Source of the DNA: Holothuria scabra
Lineage: Eukaryota > Echinodermata > Holothuroidea > Aspidochirotida > Holothuriidae
Assembly (NCBI GenBank): GCA_037179385.1
Contig: CM074180.1
Span: 26,331,455-26,395,454 of the forward strand
DNA: 64,000 bases
Direction of reading: 5' to 3'
Positions 1 to 11,780 of this stretch are shown one piece after another. The position numbers and the translations under genes were made by a program. Every line of letters begins with the position of its first letter. Position 1 is the first letter of the stretch. Below the pieces are notes generated by a model. The model searched no databases. It was not told the origin of the DNA and was given only the letters and a program-made list of their open reading frames with translations.

Positions 1-481
1 ATTATTTTAATGACAATAACTGTGTTAGGATGTGTCTATATTTTACAAAAAATCAATACCCTGGTAGAAACTGTTCAAAATGAAATTATTGTACCCATAC
101 ACCCAGCTGCATTAATGTACAGTTACAAAACAAGTGCCATGCACAGTTTAGGCTCCTTCTTGCACAACTTTCCTACCCGTGAGTTGCTTTGTGGTACCGG
201 TACCAATATTTCACAGTACCACCTAACCCTTGTCCCTGAAGCACTTATAAGTGAAAATATAGCACTAAAAAAAGGAACATCAGTGTACTGTACAGTCCTG
301 TACTTTTTTCATTCCAATGCAGTATCTTAGATCCAATGAATTTCCATCACATGTAGAATAACAAGCAGTCAATGACTTTCTATCATTGGAATGTGATTTT
401 ATAGATCTACAGTACTGTAAGTTTTCATACATTTCGCTATTTTGTTTTCAGATGTTTTGTATGGCATTCCTTGACACCTAT
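1..481. other. non-coding flank, no gene recognised
   Basis: AT-rich sequence with several TACTGTA/TACAGTA heptamers, for example near 289-300 and 411-420. A 106-codon open frame at 10-330 has no recognisable domain or splice context and is treated as chance. Confidence 0.5.
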
Positions 482-483
482 TA

Positions 484-906
484 GCCGTGTTCCCATTTGA
501 TCCAGGGAGGTGGATCTTGATCTACCGAGGTGGATCAAACACTAATGGGAACGCAGATCAACAACACTCACTCAAGATCAAGATCCACCGATTTTGATCG
601 ACCGTTCGGGGTAGATCAGATCCACCGCGCTGGATCAAAGTTTGTAATGGGAACACATCGGTAGATCAAGTGACCCTGGATCTCCGGTTACACTCATGTA
701 TGTTTTTGTGATACATCGATACGAAATGCATGGCGGGCCGTCTTGTAAACATTGGTGACCTTTTCGCGCTTGCGCAATGTGTTCATAAAACACGTTTGAT
801 CTACCGCGCTCACTCAAATGGGAACGCGGATCTCGATCAAGGTAACTGATGTTGATCCACCTCGGTAGATCAAGATCCACCTCCCTGGATCAAATGGGAA
901 CACGGC
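484..906. mobile_element. non-autonomous DNA transposon with 55-bp perfect terminal inverted repeats
   Basis: Positions 484-538 and 852-906 are exact reverse complements over 55 bp, starting GCCGTGTTCCCATTTGATCC. A TA dinucleotide lies directly outside each end (482-483 and 907-908), which fits a TA target duplication. The interior has more copies of GTGGATC and of ATGGGAAC in both orientations, so much of the element is subterminal repeat. It holds no transposase frame. A TA target suits Tc1/mariner-like or ISL2EU/IS4EU-like superfamilies, but the superfamily is not assigned. The perfect arms suggest a young insertion. Confidence 0.85.
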
Positions 907-908
907 TA

Positions 909-2603
909 TTGAAAGAAGTCCGAATCATTCCCTGACTTTCAAAGTATCGGACCTACAGGTACAGTATAAGGTTCTTAGTGATCAGAGAACCTTTTACAAA
1001 TAGCTATCATTACAAAGGATTGTGGGTTTAGTTTAGTTTATACTGTAAATGGGGTTTTATGGCACAGTTTCCAACCTACTGGTTCCAGTTGAGAGGGCCA
1101 CAGTCTAAGGACTGTTGGATAAAATGTTAGTATGTTGTCTTTAGCAATAGTACAATAAAATTTCATTCACAAACACAACCCATAGCAAACCTTATCACAC
1201 AATTCTTTGCAACTGCTGTTTGGAAGGGTCTTTAGCCATGGGTGCAGTAATGTGTGGCATAAAGTATGCTATGATGATCCATAATGATTCAAGCAACTCC
1301 ATCTAAACTAACTATTAAACTCAAGCAGCTCAAAATGTACATGTCATATAATAGCTAATGCAAAATTGGCCCATTCCACAATACTCACTTGAGCATTGCA
1401 CCTCTGGCTACTGTATGTATCATGCACTGTGCATCTGGTTTGACTATTGAACTGTGCAGACTATGCTGTGCATGTACAGTAAACCATAACTTGAATAATT
1501 TGTACTTAACACTAGCAACAGAAAAATTAACTTACATTGGAAATGGAAGCAGTATTGAACCCCAGATTTATTTTCCAAACATTAGCCACAGTACATGAAT
1601 TACAAACCTGCTTTTTCTTACATCTTTCGTAAGTACAGTACTGTACACAAAATAAGAACAGATCTGAGTTGTAATATTGAAATTAACAGAAAGAAACTTT
1701 ATAATGGGCAAACTTAAAAGTTATTTTACGTTAATTACACAAAAAATATAAATTATAAAAGTATTGTCACTAGATTGCAAGAAGACATTCCTTACAATAA
1801 AAGGTACAGTATAAAGTGCAGTCCTTCCAATTTTGAAGGGACAAAGTTTTCCACATTAAATAAACTTTAATAATCCTCCCCCCAGGCCATTCTAACTCTC
1901 CCAACCTTCTTTCTTCTTGTCCTTCCCACAGATGTCTAATGCTATGCCCCCCCCCTCCTTATCCAGACACAATCCCAGTTTAATGTTTCAGGGCATACCC
2001 TTGTGAGCAAGCAATGCCATAATGTATAATCAGAACACTCTCAGTGCAGGCTGTGAAATATGAGCTACTGTACTCTAGCCCTTTGGAATTTGATGTTAAA
2101 TGGCTGTGTCAAAATGAAAATTTCTGTAGACTACTGGAAAATTGTAGTTTGAGGGGATATGGCAGTAACTGCCCTCAGGAGAACATGCAGTGATACCAGT
2201 TTAAATTAATGTGGGTATCCATAGAAAAAGAAACAGGGATTTGAGACATTTAGCCCTACTTTAAAAGTACTGTAACTTTGGGGTGACTGCTTACTATACT
2301 CTTTAAAAAAATGTTTTGGGAGAAAGTGCTCATTCTACTAGAAAGTCTATAAACATATGCCACAAACACTAACATTTCACAACACTTGTATCTTGTACTG
2401 TTTCAACATGATCTACAGGATGTGTTACATGATCAGAATACCATTAATGACAAAGATTGATAGTGACAAATGCGCTCATGAAAGGACAGAGCAACTGATG
2501 TAGGAAGCCTGAAAATGAAAGGAACATTCAACGCTTTGATCAATGATAAACCAAGTAACATCACATGTTCATGTTTACATTATAACAGCTGGAGTGACAT
2601 ACT
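909..2603. other. intergenic, mostly featureless, with a possible decayed MITE
   Basis: No gene recognised. About 1876-2160 resembles a decayed copy of the TTAA-flanked MITE seen intact at 12945-13249: it shares the order of CCAACCTTCTT, a CTCC stretch, CAGACACAATCCCAGTTTAATG and ATTGTAGTTTGAGGGGA. TACTGTA-type heptamers are frequent. Confidence 0.4.
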
Positions 2604-3092
2604 TTAAGGGAAAACCCAGTCACTCCAACCAGTATTAGTATAGTACACGTAGACTATCCTATTTAATGAATGGCTCTTGAGAATCATGTGACAATATTTT
2701 TCCTACTCAATTGTAAAATTAACAGGAGTAAGTGATTGGTTTTCCTTGAAATTTAGATGTTGATATGTCATGAAAAATACTTAGAATAGAAATGCGAAGA
2801 AAATTGGAAGACTTTAGCTGTTGCTTCCAAATAAGTTTGGTCAAGAGCAGTCGTCCCCAACTTATTTTGAAGTAACAGCTAAATCTCCCATTTTTCTTCT
2901 TATTCCACATCAAAGTATCTTTCATAATATTTTAGGATTGCATTTTCAATTTAAACCAAGCAGTAACCGGAGTTTACAGTATTTCACATCTGAAAAGAAA
3001 TAGCACTGTCACATGACTCTAAAGAGCTAATCACAAAAAAGGACTGTTCTTCATTCACTACTTCAAGTTTGGATGACTCATTTGTCCTTTAA
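2604..3092. mobile_element. TTAA-flanked MITE, family B (copy 1)
   Basis: TTAA at both ends (2604-2607, 3089-3092) and diverged inverted ends. The right end read in reverse begins TTAAAGGACAAATGAGTCA and continues with CCAAACTTGAAGTAG. This closely matches the left end of another copy at 61478. A TTAA target is the hallmark of piggyBac-type elements. No transposase frame is present. Confidence 0.65.
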
Positions 3093-4623
3093 TAGAAGGG
3101 GTGTAAAGAACAATCTGTCATACATGGATTCAAAAGATTGATTATCATTATCAAACAGCCACTTTTCAGAACACTATAAAACACCATAACAATAATTTAC
3201 AGCTCCAATACAACATATCAGTTGTACATGAATAAAACTTGCAAGTCTTTGAGTTGCCAAGGGATCTTATGGTACATTGATCTAGTACAGGTCTTCCAAT
3301 AACTCTCCAAGCATGCAACCTCTTTGCATAATGATGACCCGCCGACTTCAGCATGAATGGAGAAAAAACTGACCTGACAGGAATGCTGAAGTAAATTTAT
3401 GGTTTTGATACTAATCAGTGAAGTACCAGCTGACCGAAAGAAGTGTAAAGAATATGAGAGACACGGCCTGTCACAAGGCAGCAAACGGTGAAGAGAAGAT
3501 TTGAGTGACAAAGTATTACCAAATGGCTCCGTGATCAAGCAGTAACGCAAGTACCACACAATGAAAGCCACAAATTTGCTGAGTGACCCAGTACATGGCA
3601 GTAAATCTTACCTACTGTTTACACATCAGCTACATACTGTAGTCTTTACCTGGAGCTTTCAGCATCATGCTGATATTTCACTGTGTAGAGAAGTTACTAA
3701 AAGACCAGGGATTCAGCCAGAAAACTCGAAATAAGGGGTGGGAGTATTACTACCAACCTACCTAGCTGTTTGTTAGGCTGTGTAACTGAGTTGACAAATG
3801 CTGCCAATCAGACCCATTTCAAATTGGGGACCATCCCCATTTCAAATCCTGTTTTAAATGTTCTGTCAATACACTCTCTGCAAAATCAATCTACAGGTCT
3901 ACACGGCTGCATGGTTTTATACAGCAGTCCCCCTCTGGTGGCATTTACAAGAATGCATGTGCCTTTGTATGTTGTGGGATGAGAGTGGATTGTCATAAAA
4001 CAAATACCTACTTAGAAATACATGACATATGACAAGTTGCAAAATGTAATATTGCACACGTGTGGTGAGTGACAATTATGGGGAATTATAATACATGAGT
4101 CTGTGACTCTCTTCCCTGTCAGTTACCTGCTTAGTCTGGTAGCACACAGGTGAATACAGGCAACAAGCATACTGTAACAAACCGATTGGTGCCAACATAC
4201 AGTTTTCTTCTGCCCAGACATTCGTTTTACGACGGAGAATCGCAAAACTCAGAAAAAGACACACACGAAAAAATGAGACAGGACTACAGGCGATGTCGCT
4301 GTCAACCGACGTTCATCTCTTTTATATCGAATCAAGATAAATCTCCGCCGGAGTTGAAACACTGTTTTTGTTAACCGTTCAACCAACAAGCACCAATTGT
4401 ATGAACCCAACTGAATTACATTTCAAATCCACCTCTTTTTATACCCCTTTCACCTGGGCCCAAAGCACATTTAAATAATTGACGCACATGCTGCTCATTG
4501 TTACCTAATTCTCCCGTTGTTATGTAATTCTCCCCTATTAAACACAACGAGTTTCTATGAACTCTGTTACACATACAGAAATTTTTTTAAGAACTGTGAA
4601 AGGCCTCGTGGTTAATTAGAAAC
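3093..4623. other. region downstream of the SPEC3-like exons, nothing firm
   Basis: This lies on the 3' side of the minus-strand SPEC3-like gene and could hold its terminal exon or 3' UTR. Open frames on the minus strand (3218-3571, 117 codons; 4076-4264, 62 codons) show no family match and no convincing acceptor in the required phase. Confidence 0.3.
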
Positions 4624-4887
4624 TGCTAAAGGGAAACTAAAGACATTGCAACTTGAATAAGTGTAACATGTAGTACCTTTTTACGTAGATTGCACTTGAG
4701 AATCATGAGACAATATATTCCTCCTCCCTAGTAAAATTTACTAAGAAACTGCTCGATTTAACTTGAATATACTGTATTTAATTCCTGAAGTATTGTGAAA
4801 GACACTTCGAAGAAAAAAAAGAAGAAAGTTGTAAGCTGCAGATGTTGCTAGTGTCAAATTAAGTTGTAGGTGGCCTTTTTCCCTTAA
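4624..4887. mobile_element. TTAA-type MITE, family B (copy 2, diverged)
   Basis: It shares with copy 1 and the 61.5-kb copy the blocks CTTGAGAATCATGAGACAA, TATTGTGAAAGACACTT, a GAAGAAA-rich stretch and GATGTTGCT. It ends CCCTTAAA. The left end has decayed to CTAAAGGGAAAC. Confidence 0.5.
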
Positions 4888-5271
4888 ATTATCTGCTTTA
4901 TTTGCATATACTGTACTGCTATTTTTACAGACAACTTGTAGAGCAAAATGTCATGAAAGATGCTTAGAAAAATTATTCACTGTCCTTCTATCATTAAGTC
5001 ATCCACATCTTTTTCAGTCACAAGTCCATAAGTTTGGTCTGCATCGATCACAATTAAAATTGTATGATGTCTTTTAAAAATTAAGTCCCAAGTGAATAGC
5101 GAAACCCTTTTGGAAGATGCAAATATTTGATAGACAAGGGTATCAACTGTAGCACATTACAATAACCGCATAATTTACAGAGTACACCACAAACACTGTG
5201 ATGTACATTCCCTGCAGGAACTGGCTAAGGAGTAAACTACAAACACTTCTGAGAATTGCCAAGAAATGAAT

Positions 5272-8200
5272 CTAATTAGCATACTCACAAGAGAGAGTGA
5301 CAAACATTATTCCCCAATGTATGCTCCAAATCCAGCCCACTAAGATAACTGTTGTGACAAGTTGGATAAAGGCTACGAGGATATTCCAGCCAAAAGCCGC
5401 ACAAGGACGTCTTTCAGCAAAGCCACAACAGAACACAGAAAAGGCAGCTATAAATGTCCCTGTGAATAAAGGTAAAAAAGGAGTAAAATTCGCAACGCCT
5501 GTAATTTTTGTCTTTTTAATAGGCCACAACATTTTAATTGCAAGCTTAAAGTTATCTACACTTCTTTCATTAAGCTAACCAACTGCATGGTCAAGTGGTT
5601 AGACTTGCAGTCTGGAGGTTGGGAGTTTGACTCCTGGTGGGGTCATACCAAAGACTTTAAAAACGGAACTCACTGTCATTGTGACTGGTGCTCAACATAT
5701 TCAACTTAGTGCGGAAAACAAGCCAGTGAGTCACAACTGGAAACAAGAGCCCAAGGGCACTATGGTTCCTTGCATTAAAGATGATATTGTATTAAGGTAG
5801 TCCCAAGGTAAGGCATAATTTGCACCTTTACCCCAATGACTTTTGGCCATCACCCAAAAACATAGGGGCACATTAAATTTCAAAATCATACAAGCACTTG
5901 CCGTTTGAGAGAAATGGAACACTTAACTTTTCAAATTATCACACTGCACACTGACCACTTCCATGCGACAAATACATTCATCACCTTTCACTAAAATGTC
6001 ATTTACTTGAGTTTGGGGTAGTATAGGAGGTTAGTTAATTGCCTTTTTCGTCAATCTCAACAATTCAAATCCAGACCTTAAAAAGAAGTCACAAAGGTCA
6101 AATACAGTCAAAGTAGATCAAAACTGATTTTAAATAAACACAGTCTCTTCTGCACCAAAGAAATTTAACAGTCATCTGGTCATTCCTGACCACCAAAATT
6201 TATGATGGATGACTAGAAATTATGTCATGGTTGTCCTTTAGACTACCCAATGTGTTTGCCTGAAAAGCAAAAATAAGGAAAAGCCCACAATTCTGCTACT
6301 AAAGGCAGCCCGATAGTGATTTATTACCACCAATATCTTCTTCACAATTTGGCTAGGAGACCAAGAAACAAACATAGCTCTGTAGAATCTAATAAATGAC
6401 TTTCAACTTGACCTTTTAACCTAAAGAGGGTGTTAGAAACAGCATTGTAGTCCCTAGGGTAAAAGCAGAGGTAAAGAAGAGAAACTGCTTTCATATTTTA
6501 CTATTGAAATTGGAATCTTAGCTTGCACTGTGAATAACTTTATTCAATACTGTATGTGAGGAAAAGGTTGTTTTTAATAATAATTGCATTACTGTCCTGA
6601 TTGTTAACTAAACTGCTTTTAGACTGAGAGGGGGTTATAATTCTTCTTTTCTTTTATACATTGCATTTGTCTAAAGGCATTAAACTTCAGCTGGACTTTT
6701 AAACCAATTGAACAAAGACCCAAAGAGTCTTCACGTGCACTTTACTTAGACGAACACAACTTTCCATTATTTCCACTATGTTACTTGGTTATTGAGTAAT
6801 TGCACCGCATACCTGGCATTGCAATAGGCCTACATATGACCTACATGTACACACTAGCCTGTCATTTAAATGTCAGTAACTCAAGTAACGAACATTGTAG
6901 GAGGGTAGTGTAATAGCCTTTTTGGTTCGTCTGATCAAGACAAATCTTGACGTCACAAAAAAGTCACAAAAAAGTCACAAAAAAGTCACAAAGGTCAAAA
7001 GGTCAAATGAGGTCAAGTGAGGTCAAGGGGGGTCATCACGTGCATTTCACTTAGACGAACACAAATCTCCATTACACCACCCCTCTAAAATGTTTCAGTG
7101 GCAAGATATCAATAAAACATTACTTTTTGACCTTTTGACCCTTTCCAATTATTTTGGTTAATGTACCAACATTTTCACCTCCTACCAATCTAACTTATCC
7201 TAAAATGATGCCACTGCTTGAACAACGGATACTGAGTTACAGCTACTAACAGAAATTCAGTTTTTGGCCTCTGGTGATCACCAGTGACCTTTGACCTCCA
7301 CCAAAAACGATAGGGCACATCTACTCCACAACATCTACATACATACCAAGTTTGAAAAAAATTGATCACTCGGTTATTGAGTTATCGCACCACATACCCC
7401 GCATTCCAATCCGTCACATACACACACACACACACATACATACGCCAAGGTGACTGCATAGGTTCCTTTGTTACACAAGGAACCAAAAAGGCTATGGCCT
7501 GCTTGACATAAACCAATTGGTTAGAAACTGGGGGGTAAAACTCCATCTCACCTAAACATAACCTAAATCTTTCAGTAAGCTTTCATATTTGGCCATGACT
7601 TGGCTAAGTGTGATTCTTCATCAAACTTGGGATAGTTTTGGAAGGAAATGCCTACATGAAATTGATCATTCATTCGTTCATTTGTTCCTTTGTTTATTGA
7701 TTGATTTATTATTTTTACTTGAGCACATTAGAGCCTGTTGCTACAATGGGGTTCCTTCAAGGCTTGTTTCTGTCCCCAAAGTTTATGAAAAGTACAATTT
7801 TGCAACCAAATGAAAGTTTACAGGGGATTTTACACAAAACTTGTCTTTCCACTTTCTTGTAGGAAGGAGATTTCTTATATAGAAGATGATGACTGAAATC
7901 CCACTCAATTCCACATTCAGTCCCAATGTGTGCAAACAGGTTGTTTGTCCTAAATTAAGTAATGGTAATGGTAAAGCAAGAAAGTGCATGGTACTGAAAG
8001 GGTTTAACTTTGGGGAACTGAAATTAGGAAATCCCAAATCCCCCAACCCCCTCCGCCCCCGAACAAAAATGTGACTCAGGGAATTCCCCCACATTCAATA
8101 TCTAGGTTTAGCACCGATATGGATTACATGGAAAAAGAACTATAGAACACACTTCAGAAAGGTCTATGAGCTCTCTGCATTGCAACATTACATTGTACAG

Positions 8201-11200
8201 TGCTTCAGTTGTGAGAACTTGCCCTAGTACTGGCAGACTACATACAGTGTTGCTTGAGCATTATGTAAACTTAACTTCAGGTTGTTTTAACAGTGCTATT
8301 ATATACAAATGCACTGAAATCAAAGGATGGTCTTTTGAAAATATGTAGCACTGAAAGGTCACGAACATTCACTTGTATTTGAACAATCTTGTGAAGTAGT
8401 TTACATACTGTACCATTTGCACACTAGGGTGCAATTTGCAGTTAGTCATTCAACAGCAAAGTTACACATTGTTGAGAGGACTTAGAGACATGTACTATGG
8501 TTTAACAGACGACCATCCTGATTAAAATAGAGATCTAGCCAAAAGAGTACTGTACAAGGTGGAGGTGGCAGGGGACATACATGCCCTCTGAATTTGTGCA
8601 AAAATAGTAATTCTAATCCATATTTAGGAGACAAATACCAACCCACCCTCCATTCCACCTTCCCCTAACCCCTAACACTACTCCTATCCAAATATTGACT
8701 TGCATAGGTCAGAGGATCTGCCAAGCAAATGTAAACTAGGGCTGCCACAATAATTATTTTTCATTAATTGATATTGCCAGCATTTCACAACAATATCGCC
8801 ACATCATGCATTTAAAACTGTAGTTTTAACATAATTTGCCATCAGCATGCTAATAATCATATACAGTGCCATATCAAGAACATACTGTACTCAGTATACA
8901 TAAACCAAGCCAATAAAATTCAGTTTGAAGCTCAAAGTTTCATCAGAAATACATTTATTTTATGACCTTTACCTTTCAAAAAAGTGTTGTTTTTCATTTC
9001 TGGTCACAACATAAATTATGATCATTTTTGGTTACTGAATAAAGACAATAAAATAGGAGATTTCACAGTGGTTTAGTCATTTATTTGATTCTGTTGCAGT
9101 TTCACATTTTGACAAACTTTGGGTTGATATCGTCGGGGCAAAATTACAGTATATCAACGCTATTGCTATTACCGTGGCAGCCCTTATGTAAACATCCATG
9201 TTCTGCTGCTGAAAGAAACTTGGTAAGGCAATATAATATGGCAAAAAGTTAAGTTTGGGAATATGGTATTAATGGCTTCAATAACAAATAAAACAGAAAG
9301 GAATCAGGGCATTTCCGCCTTCCAATCAAGGCTAATTGACAAGTACCACAATAACATAATGGCCTAGTCCAGCCAATGTCTCTTTTGCTTTCCATATGGA
9401 TTACTCTAAACCTTACTGTTCGTAACTCTAACTTCCCCCCCTTACAGATATTTATTTTTAACCTTCTGCTCATAGCAGTGTTTTTGTTGTAAAGTGCTCA
9501 AAAACCAAAGATTCATCAACACAGTAAATTTGTTTTGAATAATCACTGGGAAAAATTAAAGGGTACTTCTCCTGTGTTTTTGTTAGAATGCGATAGAAGT
9601 ATAAGTCCATGTAAATCTTCAATACAAAGATTGAGATGACCAATAGTGTCTTCTGATTTCAAAACATTTAAAGCACTGGTTAGAGCATAAATAACTAGAT
9701 TCATGGTCTAAAAATGCCTGAGACCAAGGAACCAGGGTTAGCAAAAATGCTGGCATCATTCTACAGTAAACTTGGAACAGACTTTTTCAATAACATGAAT
9801 TTTTATGTTGTTTGTCTTGGGTCTAGAACTACAACAAATTTGAACAGAATGGTTATCCCTTCTTGCTGAAAATCTTTTTGCATAAATTTAGTTTACATGC
9901 ATCACTAAACTTAAAAGACAAATGTTGCCAAAGACAAAGAAAAAGGATGGTGAAAATGTGCCCCTTTGTTGCTCGAGATACTGTACATACTAAGCAATAG
10001 CAGATTTTCTTCACAACCCCATACCACCCTGTAGAGAACAAAATTCACACCAAAATGTCTTTTAGAATCATCTAATTTGGACAAATTTCATTTAAAGAAC
10101 TAGGGGTACAAAAAAGGTTTTCAATGTTTCCAGAGGAGCGGGAAAGGGGGAGGGGGCAAATCTCCCCTTCCAAAAGTTATTGCACAATGGACTAATTTGT
10201 TTTAAGAGAATAAACTTTAACATTTTATATCTTGGCTCAAGAATGTCTTATGAAGATGGGGGTTGAACTGTTAGAATTCAATTTTTATGCTATATATATA
10301 TTTTTTAATTTTTTACCTTGAGGTATGCTTTAAGGGCATATGTATAATGCCTTGTAAGTTACTGGTATCTGAACATCAATAAATTCATCTGGTTACTGTA
10401 ACAGTCCCCCAAAATGGATCTGAGCAGGAACCTAAGGGACAAATGCAATCACCCACATTGGCATGCAGGGTTCAATTTTCATGGTTGTCTGATTGTACAG
10501 GAGTTTTATAAAATTCCACACTACTTTTTTCTCACAATGAATTGTAGAGCAGCTTGCTTTTATCTGGGTGAGAAAGTATACTGCTGACTGAGCAACTTTT
10601 TCAACTTTTTCCAGCATACAATTTCAGACTTAAAGTGTTTTTGTCTCTCAAAAGTCATATACATATATGTTTTATTCTTCGAGACCAATAATACATAAAC
10701 ACAATTACTGCTTTGTAACTGTGGGAAAAATGTTACGGACAACTAAATTTTTTTTTGCTTATTTACTTCCTGAAATACCATAATAGATTTTTACGCAAAA
10801 TACTGTACAATGTCATTTAAAAGGTACAGTATGTGCCCCATGCTTTTAATACTGTGTGGATAGTTTAGTGACCTAGTTCCATTCTGTGTGTGGCATTGTA
10901 TTCATTTTCCTATACAAGCTGGTCAAACAGCTACACAATTTTGCATTTATTTCGCAAACATTAAGACTAAGGTTTCAATGATTCTGTGATGCAGGTTACC
11001 CACACCTTCTCAAAACTACTACTATGTATTACTGTAAATATTGACCACTAAATTTATTCCCAGCTGGTGACGGTCAAATACTATAGGTGGATGAAGAAGT
11101 CCTTTGATCTAATGAGAATTAGGTCTTCATGGTTGACAGTATGTGGACAGTGACACAGTACATTTACGAACAGTATCACTTTGTCTCATATCATTTAAGT

Positions 11201-11780
11201 GCCACAAACTTGCTACACTTGTACTGAACTTCAGCTTTGTATTGCCAATGATATTTTAGAACCAGGACATAGCAAACCTGCCTTCCATGTACTGTAAATT
11301 ACTTTAAGTCAGGGACAACATGAAGCTCAATGCAGTTGTTACAGCATAACAGTTCAAACTGTAAGAATTCTGAATGTTGCATTTTGGGGAAACTTGGGTG
11401 CTGGGGCTTTTACTCTTTTGAAAATATATTTTTGGACCACTTCAATGATTAGCTTACCCTTCTTCCCCACCAATACCTTCAGAATTGGCTCAGCAGACCT
11501 TGCATACAAGACCCTAGTACTTTGAAACTCCTAAATATTCTTATCACATCCAACTAAACTTACCAGTCCCTGGAAGAAAAATGTTGAAGAAAGCACAAAT
11601 AACAGAAAGAGGAAGAGGCATACAAGGGATTGATTCCCTAAATGGGCTATGTTTTTCTCTGACGCTAATGATGACATCTTTTGAAGTCAGCCCATGAGGA
11701 GAAGACATTCTGTGTGTCTCTTTCACAAGTGGTCGTGACGTACTTGGTCCTGCCTCTAATGATTGCTCCATTTTAGCCAT
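5272..11780 (-). CDS. SPEC3/stum-family membrane protein gene (two recognised exons)
   Basis: Exon A (11564-11780) and exon B (5289-5459) join in phase 1 across a 6.1-kb intron with GT/AG borders (CTG|GTAAGT and TTCACAG|GG). The first 50 residues are polar and Ser-rich. They are followed by SIPCMPLPLSVICAFFNIFLP (about residues 50-70), then GTG, TFIAAFSVFCCG, and a second hydrophobic stretch ending LVGWIWSIHWGIMFVTLS (residue 129). This is the family's pattern: a short cytosolic head, an IPCMP-type first membrane segment, PGTGT, and a GW.WSI.WG second segment. If the frame runs through after TLS the protein ends CEYAN at 134 residues. A GTGAGT donor at that point allows one further exon. Family knowledge: Spec3 is linked to ciliated ectoderm in sea urchin embryos and Drosophila stum to mechanosensory neurons. 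The function here is inferred from homology only. Confidence 0.85.
5289..5459 (-). CDS. SPEC3-like exon B (second membrane segment)
   Basis: Acceptor CCTTTATTCACAG precedes GG ACA TTT, completing the Gly codon split from exon A. It encodes TFIAAFSVFCCGFAERRPCA and then the second hydrophobic segment to FVTLS. The donor TCTT|GTGAGT is strong by eye. Without splicing the frame stops at 5272-5274 after five more codons. Confidence 0.85.
5578..5745 (+). mobile_element. tRNA-derived SINE, family S (copy 1)
   Basis: RNA polymerase III box A-like TGGTCAAGTGG (5588-5598) and box B-like GGAGTTTGACTCC (5622-5634) sit at tRNA spacing. The tRNA-unrelated body runs GGTCATACCAAAGACTTTAA to AAGCCAGTGAGTCACAACTGG and is shared with copies at 18.9 kb and 53.4 kb. 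It lies in the large intron of the SPEC3-like gene, or just inside its 5.4-kb boundary region. Confidence 0.7.
5746..7496. repeat. GGTCA-rich dispersed repeat (family N) with short tandem stretches
   Basis: Related blocks recur: CACTTAGACGAACACAA at about 6744 and 7048, AAAGTCACAAA repeated about four times at 6952-6990, then a run of (A/G)GGTCA words to 7035. A perfect reversed DR1, TGACCTTTGACCT, is at 7285-7297. A CA microsatellite is at about 7418-7440. The end is an 8-bp-stem hairpin, GGTTCCTT/AAGGAACC, near 7460-7485. The same family is seen at 22.0, 23.7, 50.5 and 63.4 kb. Confidence 0.6.
7497..7560 (+). mobile_element. 3' tail fragment of SINE family S
   Basis: The stretch CTGCTTGACATAAACCAATTGGTTAGAAACTGGGG then GTAAAACTCC matches the tail of the 18.9-kb copy (AACCAATAGGTTAGAAACTG then GGACGTAAAAC). 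No tRNA-like head is attached. Confidence 0.5.
8737..9185. mobile_element. non-autonomous hAT element with 8-bp target duplication
   Basis: Ends are TAGGGCTGCCAC and, reversed, AAGGGCTGCCAC. Direct repeats ATGTAAAC flank it exactly (8729-8736 and 9186-9193). Both the 8-bp length and the pattern nTnnnnAn are what hAT transposases produce. The 449-bp interior is AT-rich with no transposase. It lies in the SPEC3-like intron. Confidence 0.85.
9194..11563. other. remainder of the SPEC3-like intron
   Basis: Non-coding intron sequence next to exon A. TACTGTA-type words recur (for example 10801, 11030-11040, 11290). No repeat family or RNA gene was recognised. A pyrimidine/AT tract occurs around 10290-10320. 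Confidence 0.5.
11564..11780 (-). CDS. SPEC3-like exon A (start codon exon)
   Basis: ATG at 11780 opens MAKMEQSLEAG. In the same frame an upstream TAA about 11 codons earlier supports this as the first available start, although the second Met (residue 4) is also possible. The donor CTG|GTAAGT follows 72 codons plus one base. The exon carries the cytosolic head and most of the first membrane segment. Confidence 0.85.

Noticed and set aside
3218..3571. 117-codon minus-strand frame as the last exon of the SPEC3-like gene
   Set aside because: No acceptor in the needed phase was convincing and the residues match no known tail of the family.
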